A DNA stretch of 64,000 bases from NCBI GenBank assembly GCA_965153455.1, contig OZ234499.1, positions 3,393,577 to 3,457,576 of the forward strand, written 5' to 3'. Every line of letters starts with the position of its first letter. Within the stretch, counting starts at the first letter, position 1. This DNA is from Sphagnum compactum (Eukaryota > Bryophyta > Sphagnopsida > Sphagnales). The position numbers and the translations under genes are program-made. Of this stretch, positions 35,945 through 45,049 are shown in pieces. The notes beneath the pieces were generated by a model. It did not search any database. It saw only the letters and a program-made list of their open reading frames with translations, and was not told the DNA's origin.

Positions 35945-38900
35945 ATGAGTGTCTGTGGTCCAGAGTGCGATAGTTGTGGTGGGATTCTACACACCTTTAT
36001 TCCTGCACATGATCACCTTCCACTAGTTGAAGGGAAAAGGGGCATCTGGTCAACATAGATCACCAATTTTTGTTTGCCCTCTATGTGAGTTCATTGTAGC
36101 TGCTCACTGCTTGAAAGTGATTACATTGCAAATTCGCATTATGGGGATGGATGGCTTTGGATCCTCAGTTTGAGTGTCATTGGGTGGTAGCTCTTGTTGT
36201 CTCTGAACTGCTGTTGCTTGTGTGGAGTTTTGCAGACCAGATCAAGACACTGTCAAACTGGCTTGGACTGAGGATGGGCTTGTAGAAATGCAGGGCCAAA
36301 GTAGCAACGGAAGTAAGTCCCACTGGCCACCCATCTATGCACCTCACTGGAACAATGGACAAGTAGCAGAGGATGGGGTGACACCATCAAAACCATCTGT
36401 GGGATCCGTGGCATCTGCCAACAAGGATAGCACATTGGATGCAGTAGTGAATGACACAACTACTGAGACTCCAGTGGCACCAAACATCGACTACCATGAT
36501 GATGAGATGGTTTCATGGTTACAGTATCCACTTGATGATTCCTTGGAGAGGAATTATTGCTCTGAATTTTTTGGAGAACTGCCAAATTCCAACATGCAAG
36601 TGGTGAAAGAGTCACTTGTGGGGCAAGGAGCAGGCCGTTTGCCACGTATGCCAGTATCAAACACGGGGACTGATACTGTAGTAAACAAAGCTTCCAGTGC
36701 TGAGGCTGCAATGGCACTGGGTGCAGGCCGTGCAGCGGGTGTAATAACCCAGACAGGTGCAGAAGCCTTCAGCAAAGTCCGGACATTGCAGCCATCATTT
36801 TCAAAGTGGCAAACTCACAGCCCTATCCCTACTTCTTCCAAGGGCTTTGGTGCATATCCAACAGCAAGCCAAGCTCTTCCAAGAACCTCTCCACCTGCAT
36901 CAAGACCACTCTTGGCTCCCATGGCACCTCCAAAACCACAACTAAGGGCAGGGACACACATTATGCAAGCTGATTCTGCTAGAAAGTTGGCCCCTGTCAA
37001 CTTCTCACATTTCTCAACGTCAGCTGCACTAATAAGGAACTATCAGGGTGTAGGAGTCTTATCTGGCACTCCATCCAACACACTTTGTAAACTGCCATTA
37101 GCAAAGTTGGACGTTGATGCAAGTACCTCAACTGGTTCCTCAATTTCTGAGTCAAGCACAAAAGGGAGGAGTGGAATTGGATCTCAGAAAGATATTGAGA
37201 TTCATCTTCAAGGCTCTGACAGCCAGCAGCAAAGCCCAGGTGTAGATGCTGGGGAGACAGTGCCCATCCCAGTCACTAGAAAAGAGGTGGAAATGCCACT
37301 GCTTGAAGGGGACTCTGTGATTTGTGACACTAAGCCCACTGAACAGGATACACTCCTAACATCAGTTGTAACAGATAGTGCTGTTTTGGAGTCTGCAGAC
37401 AAAGGGATGCCTCAGGGGAGAAAGGTTCCAGATTCTCAGGAACCAACTGTAACCTCCTCATCAGGGGGGTCTGGCGACAGTGCAGAGAGGGCTAAAGAAG
37501 CTTCAGCAAGCAATAAAAGAAAAGCAAAACTGACAGAAGAAACTGACTGTCAGAGTGAAGTGAGTACATTTACTTTGGTATACAGGGATACATGCTCTCC
37601 TTTTAACTTGTTGGTGGTGGGAGAGTCCTTTGGAAAAAGATTCCGTAAAGGGACTGCGGAGTCCACTATTGTAGAGGGTCTTGCTTTCAGGAGACAGGCC
37701 CCTTCTCTACTAATGCACTACAAAGTTGGAAGTGTTTATGTACAATGCTCCCAACCAGTTTGATATGTCTGATGGGTTACTGTCCATGTGTGAAACAATC
37801 TCCTTATGGTTTGTGATGGCATGATCATCCTAGGAAAGAAGTTTTCTGAGCAGTATCAAGTGTGCAGGAATTGAAAGTTACTGTTCTTGGCTGTCCTGCA
37901 TAACAAACCCATCTCTTGCCAGTAAAAGTTGTAGCTCTAAGACTAATCACTGATGGTGTTCAGGATGGAGAGGGTGAGTCAGCTGACTTGAAGAAGCCTC
38001 CACACGGGCGTGCAAGCACAACCAAGAGAACAAGGGCTGCTGAGGTCCACAATCTCTCTGAGCGTGTAGGTTTTAACCTCTTGTTTTATTCTGCATCTCT
38101 TTTTTCACAGTAATCAAGATCTTTGTGAGTTTGGACCCTGTTCTTTGAGTTGCAATTCTTAATTGTGACAATTTAATTGTAAGAATTTTTTGTATTTTTC
38201 ATTCAATGGACTGTTGTGGTGTACCTGTGCACTGTCATCATAGCGGCGGAGAGACCGAATCAATGAGAAGATGAAGGCCCTGCAAGAGCTTATTCCAAAC
38301 TCAAACAAAGTATATTTCCATCTTCAAATGTGACTTTTGAGCAATGTTATCCTAAGATGTCATTTCCATGAAAAAAACCTTCGTGTCAGGGTGTTGCCAA
38401 CTCCTGAAGGAGATGGTGCTGTGGGGTTATGTTTTCAAAGAGTTCTTGTACAAAGGGTCACTCTACACACCTAGGTGATACATATTTTTGGTGGCTGGGC
38501 TTCTATAACTTTAGAACTGAATTTGAATTTTATAGGCAGAAGTATCTGTGTGTCTCTCAGAATGTGGTGAGGTCATAGACTTCTTGAAAATCTGATTGTA
38601 TTAAATGACATTGTATTTGTGGTAGTTTTGAGTTCACTGCAATCTAGAAGTTGCTTAGCTATGCTGTGAAGGCAGGCTGTTTATTATTCTTTTCCATTTC
38701 AGACAGACAAAGCTTCAATGCTGGATGAGGCGATTGAGTACCTCAAGATGCTTCAGTTACAACTTAAGGTATAGGGATTCAACAATACACTACACCTATG
38801 AATTGACATTGTTTCTTCTGGAGATGCTTCTTACGCATTGCACTTACCAGAGTTCTTCCACTGTGGGTATGGTTGAACAGATGATGTCCATGAGAAGTGG

Positions 38901-39790
38901 GATGAGTATACCACCCATGGTCATGCCTACTGGTATGCAACATTTGCAGATGCCTCAGATGGCAGCCATGCCTCCCTTGGGAATGGGGATGGGCATGGGC
39001 ATGGGCATGGGGATGGGGATGGGCATGGGCCTAGGCATGAGTATGATGGACATGGCTGCATCTGGCTCAGGGCGAGCTGGTATGGGCTTGCCACCTCATG
39101 TGGGAGCCTCACACAATGGTAACATACCACTCACTTCTCTGAGCAGGGTTGATATGCATGACCCCAGACTTCACAACCCAAATGTTATGGACCCTATAAA
39201 CGCTTACCTCGCACGCCAGCATCAGCCTTTGCAAATTCCTCAGGTGATACTGAGCTTACCAGTACTTTTTGGTCTCTAGATTTGCTACTCACATAGTAGA
39301 GCAATACAATGGTCACATATGAAAGCAGAGTCAGCTGCCAATTACTTGGATTTGTGCAAACAGCCATGTTACCATGGAATTATTTTGTTAAATGAGTAGG
39401 GTATATCATGGGTGAGAGCTTGCAGATCTTTGATTGCAATATGGTTGTTAATTCTTAGCACAGATATGGGTTATCCTTGTGATTGAGCTTTGTGAAGAGA
39501 GGTGCTTGCATTGGATTCTCTCAGTTTTTCTCTTCTTTATGAATCTCTGGATCATTGGTTCCATTAGACCTCATCCATGAATCTTTTGTGATATCCTCCC
39601 ACTGTTTGCTGGAATGATTTCCACTTGATGTTAAATATTGGGGGTTGCATCATTGTTTCCTCATGTAGTGGATTGTTCATGTGTTCAGGCTTTGAACATG
39701 GACATGTACAATGCATATATGTTGCAACATCAGCACCTTCAGCATCAACAACAGCTCCAGCAGGCAACCAATATCACGCCAACTCAATAA
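35945..39790 (+). CDS. Phytochrome-interacting factor (PIF)-type bHLH transcription factor
   Basis: Predicted exons are 35945-36048 (start MSVCGPECDSCGG), 36236-37559, 37964-38065, 38244-38309, 38703-38768, 38881-39243 and 39689-39790. From the big exon onward, junctions are phase 0. Diagnostic parts are DEMVSWLQYPLDDSLE, CQSE|DGEGES, the basic region TKRTRAAEVHNLSERRRRDR, helix 1 KMKALQELIPNSNK, helix 2 ASMLDEAIEYLKMLQLQL, then MMSMRSGMSIPP and a GMGMGMG tract, and a glutamine-rich end before TAA. PIFs bind G-box DNA as dimers in the nucleus and are inactivated by phytochrome. The active-phytochrome-binding region is present but unorthodox (KLAWTEDGLVEMQGQ). Joining the first two exons keeps frame yet makes TG|A, a stop at codon 35; the next in-frame ATG is 36288, giving 656 residues. 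The true start is therefore unresolved. Confidence 0.88.
38984..39042 (+). repeat. In-frame GGGATG/GGCATG hexamer tract
   Basis: About nine near-identical hexamers encode alternating Gly-Met after helix 2 of the PIF. Gly-Met runs occur here in other PIFs, so the tract is ancestral but likely variable in length. Confidence 0.8.
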
Positions 39791-42490
39791 CAGTAGGTTT
39801 GCCTTGACTTCCAACTCACTGGTTAGCCCTTTTTTTTTCAGGCCTTTGTGAATACCATGATATATCACCTTACATGGAACAAGATGTTTGATATCATATT
39901 TTCTATCAACCAAGCAGATTTCGCTTGCAAACATCATTAGTAAAATCATGGAGTCATATATCACCAATATAGGTTCCAAACTGTTGAGTGAGCTTTAGTT
40001 TGTAGGCTGTATTGTAAGTATCCTGCCACCATCTGTCTCTTTGTTTTCATATCCTAGCATAATAATGCAGGCTTTGATCCAGCCAGAAAGGTTGTTACCA
40101 TATTTTGTTGTGTGATGTTTTGAGTTACGCGCTTTTTTGTGAAGGCAAAGCTTAATGCATTCTAGAGAATTCATGGGGGTGTGAACTTCCATCTGGTTAG
40201 TCTACTGAGCAGATCAGACTGGTGAAAGCTAAATGGGGATATGCATCTCTTGGGTACTTGTGCAGATCAGACAGTCAAACACATGCTGGGTGCCTAGTTT
40301 CATAGTGTAACTGCAAGGAGGTGCAAGATCAAAGATGAAGGCATTGTGATTGGTAGCCCTAGGAGTGAGCACCTGGGTTGTGTTGACATCCATGTTTGTA
40401 GTTTTCTGAGGTGTGTATGGGCTGGTCCTTGGTAGTAAGTATGAGCTTCCTGTGCCCTGGTGGTGTCCTGGTGCCTTTGATGTCAGGTTCATGTCACTCA
40501 TGGAACTCTACCTTCGGATCAGGTTCTCAAAAGATGCAGATGCAGTTGCAGGGTTTTGGGCTTGGAACCTGGGCAGACCCAGAACTTTTCCTGCCCTCAA
40601 TTGTAGTTCCTTCCAGCGGCCTTGTTTGTTGCTACTGGGGTGGGCAGCACATTTGTCCTTTTGGGCACAATGGTGAATCTGGATTTGCACCAGCCAAGTT
40701 CCATCTTCTGCTGGCAGGTACCAACCTATGAGATTAATGTTGATGGATACAGGCTTGTTGAAGAGTTGAATGACATTTATAATTGGGGGGTCATGTGGGC
40801 TGCATTTCAGCCCACTTTGTAAAGATTGGTGTACTGTACAATGCACATAGAATTTGAAGGTTTATTTTTGCCACCTGCCAGTGTCAGTAACCTGTCAGAG
40901 TAATTCCCCTTTTGTTCCAGGGAATGCATGATCTCTCTACTTGTGGTCCAGCATCTTCAGACTATGGACTGCAGGAAAAGGCATCTGAGGTGCAGTTTTT
41001 CCTATCTCTTCTGAACTATGGTCTACATCATTACATTGGAAAGTAGTTTCTCACCCTTGAAACTTCTTAAGACATCAATTTGTCTGAAGAACTGAAGGGC
41101 AGTAATCAACACCCTTCATGGTTTTTCCCATTTCCTTGATTGATGGAAACCTTTTAGACTGAAACTTTCCATGGTTCCCACTAATGCCTTGCCCAAAATT
41201 ACTCACACTGTGAAAAAGTGTCTGTATTGAGCAGTATTTTCAATTCGAGTTTATCATGAGCTCCCTGCATTTTCTGCAAGTTTTCTGTTTTGTGCTAGCA
41301 GTCCTCAATACATCAAAATCTTGAAATGGATCTTTCTGCCTTACTTTTGCCCGTGATTCCAATCTTGTCATTATCTTGGGACTAAAAGATTTTGGAACAG
41401 GAATGGAAGTGGCCCTGTTTTATCCAAAGATGGCACCAAGAGTTATCTCTGCTTTGGTTTGTTCTTAGTCCTCATTTCTGACTACTTAGTCTTTTGAGGA
41501 AATTGTGATGTCTTTGAGAGGGCATACACTAGAGATAGTAACTACACACTGGTGGGTTATTATCAGTAAGGGAATGCTGAGGTGGAACTATTGTGTTTTG
41601 CATTGCACATTTTGTTGGTGACTGTTTTATCTTTTGCTTTACTCAGATTTGAAGATGAGTTTTTACAACAAGGCTGACTAAATTGTCCTAGAATTTATGA
41701 GGGTTTGTTTTTAGGACAATGCGGCCAAATTATATGTGCATGTTGCCAGTTTTTCATAGATTTTTAATTCAGTATTAAGGAATCCTTTCCTTGGTGTTGA
41801 GCCAGTTTGTAATTTAAGTGTCATATTTTTCTGCACTCCCAAGGATTTTTTCCACAATTTATTTGGCTTTTTGATAAGGTGTAGAATATTAATTTTCATT
41901 TCAATTTTGCTCAATTGCAGCTTAAACAAAAACTGGAGTTTTACAGCCTAAATGTTAGCAGAATTTGGAATTTCTTTTGAATTTTTTTTTAGAAATTTCA
42001 CGAAGTTTAATTAGTGCTTGGTGGTTTTGAAGTAATCATAAGTACCTGCAGGATTTATATGGGGATGTGTTTCTAATTTGCCAACGCTGTTTGTGATGAA
42101 ACATTCTCCGGTATCAGTTTTTACCAACATGTGGTGTAATCGTCCCAGGCGTTTTGTTACAGTTTCTCTCGGAGGAAAAATTTGAAATATGGTCGAAAAT
42201 TTTGTTCATTTTTTCCAATGAAATCACAATTGATATGCTCTGCACAGGTTTAAAGTACTATAACATGATACTAGTTTTCACCATCGTACCAGTGCAGGGA
42301 GCTGATTCACCCGAGCTTTCTATGCACACTACTTTGGGTATTAAAAACAATGATATTAATGCTAGTTTTCCTAGAAGCCAATAATACAAAGAGCAGGAAG
42401 TTATGGATATTGAAAAAGGCATTGTAATGTTTTGACAACGTCTGTAACATAATACAAGGTGAAGAATAGAAGGGGAGAAAGGGTGTGAAA
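39791..42490 (+). other. PIF 3' region with a candidate extra exon
   Basis: A GTAGGT donor lies four bases after the PIF stop codon. At 40921 an acceptor (TTTTGTTCCAG) opens a 69-base frame reading GMHDLSTCGPASSDY and closing on GAG|GTGCAG at about 40989. This may be a 3' UTR or alternatively spliced exon. The rest, to 42490, shows no gene. Open frames at 40411-40846 on both strands have no family signature. Confidence 0.35.
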
Positions 42491-42497
42491 GGGGGGG

Positions 42498-42582
42498 TTG
42501 CAAATACTGTCAGTAAGAAAAGAGTTTGTCCACATTTTCTTTCAGAACAGGTCTGTAGTTTGATCATCATTCAGATTTGCAA
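42498..42582 (-). ncRNA. Box C/D snoRNA, SNORD25/snR56-like
   Basis: On the minus strand, box C is ATGATGA (42570-42564), box D' is CTGA (42545-42542) and box D is CTGA (42513-42510). The ends form a long terminal stem, TTGCAAAT-CTG with CAG-T-ATTTGCAA. The 11 bases next to D' (ACAGACCTGTT) are complementary to AACAGGTCTGT, a universally conserved 18S rRNA stretch. The same guide is used by animal SNORD25 and yeast snR56, which methylate a G in that sequence (18S G1490 in human, G1428 in yeast, from memory). The fifth-base rule selects the equivalent G here. The guide next to D has no target I recognise. Confidence 0.82.
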
Positions 42583-42628
42583 AAAAACCCCTAAAGTTTT
42601 TTTGGGTTTTTGGTTTAAAAAAGATCTT

Positions 42629-42706
42629 AGCCTCAGTTGAAAGATGGTGAAAAGGTATAAAACATCACAATATTCAGAGGTGTTCGGACCTTTCTCATCA
42701 CAGGCT
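42629..42706 (-). ncRNA. Box C/D snoRNA guiding 25S rRNA (GAAAGATGGTGAA segment)
   Basis: On the minus strand, box C is GTGATGA (42701-42695), D' is CTGA (42677-42674), a C'-like GTGATGT follows, and box D is CTGA (42636-42633). The terminal stem is AGCC/GGCT. The guide before D, TTCACCATCTTTC, is complementary over 13 bases to GAAAGATGGTGAA, part of a conserved 25S/28S rRNA segment that continues CTATGCC. The complementarity starts two bases from box D, so the fifth-base rule predicts 2'-O-methylation of an A in that segment. The family name was not assigned. Confidence 0.8.
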
Positions 42707-42884
42707 GCAATCAAGGATTCAAGCTGCAGAACACATGGAGGGTTGCAGAGCCATCTGAAACTACACTACCGAAGCTAAATGCAAAAACAGAGATAGGAGG
42801 AGAACCTTCAGAAACACTGCAATAGGCTTAGACGTCAACATTCTCAGAGCACCCACTTGAAAACATGTTATCAGAATGTGTTTC

Positions 42885-42958
42885 GGCCCAAAGATACATA
42901 GAAGACAGAAGGGACATGTGTAGAATAAAACCCCACTACAAACTTCCAAACCCTAAAA
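42885..42958 (-). promoter_or_regulatory. Telo-box plus site II motif upstream of two snoRNAs
   Basis: An AAACCCTAAAA telo-box (42948-42958) and a site II element TGGGCC on the minus strand (42890-42885) lie 180-250 bases upstream of the 5' end of the snoRNA at 42706. This pair of motifs is characteristic of plant snoRNA and ribosomal-protein promoters, so the downstream two snoRNAs may have their own start. Confidence 0.5.
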
Positions 42959-43118
42959 GAAACAGCAGACTGCCAAAGCTGCGCAGTAAAATAAAGGAGC
43001 TGGGCGTCTCTTGTTAGGAATACAAGCACTCCGAAGAGACAAAAAACCCAATTAGATAGGAAAGTTCTGAAGCAAATAAGTTTCCTAACTAAGAAGTTAC
43101 TTGATCTTGTTTCTCGAA

Positions 43119-43208
43119 TGGGATCAGACTGACGTGCAAATCAAAAAATCGCTATCCACAGAAGTAAGAATACATTCAGTAAAAAGCGGTGTTCGTCATC
43201 ACATCCCA
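43119..43208 (-). ncRNA. Box C/D snoRNA guiding 25S rRNA (ACTGACGTGCAAATC segment)
   Basis: On the minus strand, box C is GTGATGA (43202-43196), D' is CTGA (43179-43176) and box D is CTGA (43127-43124). The terminal stem is TGGGA/TCCCA. The 15 bases directly before D (GATTTGCACGTCAGT) are perfectly complementary to ACTGACGTGCAAATC, a segment of plant 25S rRNA I recall as lying shortly before TCTGACTTGGGTATAGGGG. The fifth-base rule points to the A of CTGA in the rRNA. The D' guide has no target I recognise. Confidence 0.82.
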
Positions 43209-43267
43209 AAGGACCTGAGGTAACGTTCCTTGTAAACTCGAGCTACGAAGGCGACTTGGTGCAGTGA

Positions 43268-43356
43268 AAGAATCAGAGATTTTGTGTAGTCAATCCTCAG
43301 GATGCACTAATGGCATGCATAGGACTGGGGCGACAATTTTCCCTCATCATATTCCT
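43268..43356 (-). ncRNA. Candidate box C/D snoRNA, target unknown
   Basis: On the minus strand, box C is ATGATGA (43350-43344), a possible D' is CTGA (43300-43297) and box D is CTGA (43276-43273). The stem AGGAA/TTCTT includes one G-U pair. The guides ACTACACAAAATCT (before D) and GCCATTAGTGCATC (before D') match no rRNA region that I can recall. The spacing to the next snoRNA is about 60 bases, as expected for a polycistron. Confidence 0.5.
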
Positions 43357-43359
43357 AAT

Positions 43360-45049
43360 CTACGAAGACCCATAGAGAAGGCAAACTCTATACAGAAGGC
43401 GTCACATGGTTAGAACAGGCAGAAGATCAGATCCCGATGGCTACAGGCCTCAGTTGTATTTTATGCGTCACAGAAATGCAAGGGCATTACTGAGAAGGTT
43501 CTCCTCGCAATGCAAGGTCTCAGCACCGCTTGCAACTGCGCCTGATAGTTTCCATCCTAGGCCAACTAAACAGCGCTCACTCACGCCAGAAGAACAAAAA
43601 CTCCCAAAAACGGAATTACAACACAAACTCGGTGCTGCTTAGTACTCACGCACCTGTATACACATAGCTGGAGTGAAGGAACGAAAACAAACTCTGCAAC
43701 AACAATGGGGATTTATATTTTATCTCTTGGAAAATAGGTGATGTGAGCAGGTACAAAGTAATGGTAGAGGGACAACCCAACCCATGTCGCAAAATCCTGT
43801 TACATCGATTTCCGCCTCATTTTACGAGGTGTTGCATCATAGCAAAACAGCTCACGACACCAGATACCTCGAGGCGCAGAGCCATTGCATCAAGCTCTAA
43901 ACCCTATACCAGAATCCAAGCTAAAAGAGACACAGCAAAGAAGAGAGAAGGATGGAATATAGCTCGCCAACGTTACTATCAAAGAAACATCACAAGACAA
44001 ACGAGCACAAACACAATAAAAATTCTTAATGTCTACACAGGTTTTAGAAGTAGATAAGTAGTGGGAAGTAGCAAAACGAGGACGTCGCTGCTTGAGCGCG
44101 CCGCACTACGGAAGTAGCCAAGGCAGGACGTCGCTGCTTGCGTGCGCCGCGGTGCTGGTGGCGGAAGTCAGGAGTCCCAACCGTAACCCTAACCCTAATT
44201 CTCAGCCGTGCCTATGGATGCCGTCTATGGATGAAATCTTGGTTGATCCAGTCAAGTGCATCCATACATCGGCCCTTAGAGGACAATATTAGGTCCATTT
44301 ATAAGAGTCATATTTGGGTACATTACATTAGGAAGGGGTCTTTACTCATGGGAAGTAGTACTATGTGGAGCCTTTGGAGGCCTCTTCTTTCTCCATTTAA
44401 ATACCACACCATAACCCAATTCAGCATCATCAAAGAAACATGGTAGATTACTACTAATCATCCTCAATTAACATCATGGAGACCACTTCTCTTCATTAAA
44501 TTAATAAGGTGATGCTGATGAATCCAACTATGCTAATGTTGGTTTTTGGTGTTTGTATCCATGTAAGCTTGAGAGTTTCGTGTGCCATTCAAAGGAAAGG
44601 ATTAAGGTGGGGCAGATGAAGCCAGAGACAAAAATCTGAAGTTCTGATGTGTTCAGCAAGTTCGGTAGCTTTATTTTTCTGCAAGAATGATGGAACAACA
44701 GTCAAAGTTACCAGAAAAACAAAATAAAAAATCTATGTACAGCATCAATCAATCTAGCAGGTTGGTGAAGGAACAGAAAAAATGCAAATTTACTTGTAGA
44801 AGCACTTGCTTGCTTGCTCAATACACCTGCCATGGTTCTCCAGTTTAGAGACGAAACTCCAAATGCTCTCTATAGCAGTTGACCCTAAAAAAGCTAGCTT
44901 TGCAAAACCCAGTACCAAAAACTATGTCCAGTCCAGTCCAGTCCAGTTGCAATGAGGAAAACCAAAAGAGATTTGTTGGGTTTGGAAACTTAGTAAAAGA
45001 ATGTGAGTGATTGCCTCATATTGCTCTCTGGGGATGTCAGGTGACTTCG
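43360..45049. other. Probable promoter/leader of the snoRNA cluster, and 3' flank of the receptor kinase
   Basis: The minus strand between 44200 and 43360 looks like a transcribed leader: telomere-type motifs at 44184-44199 and 43899-43906, then a GC-rich part with a 47-bp tandem duplication (core AGGACGTCGCTGCTTG at about 44081 and 44128). No protein-coding frame is convincing. A GTCCA microsatellite lies at about 44929-44948 in the 3' flank of the receptor kinase. Confidence 0.4.

Noticed and set aside
43380-43480. Further C/D-like boxes (CTGTGACG, CTGA)
   Set aside because: Box C has two mismatches and the flanks do not pair, so not called a snoRNA.
43406-44057. Two arginine-rich plus-strand frames of 78 and 104 codons
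   Set aside because: They lie opposite the leader of the snoRNA cluster, have no motifs, and are better explained by non-coding GC-rich sequence.
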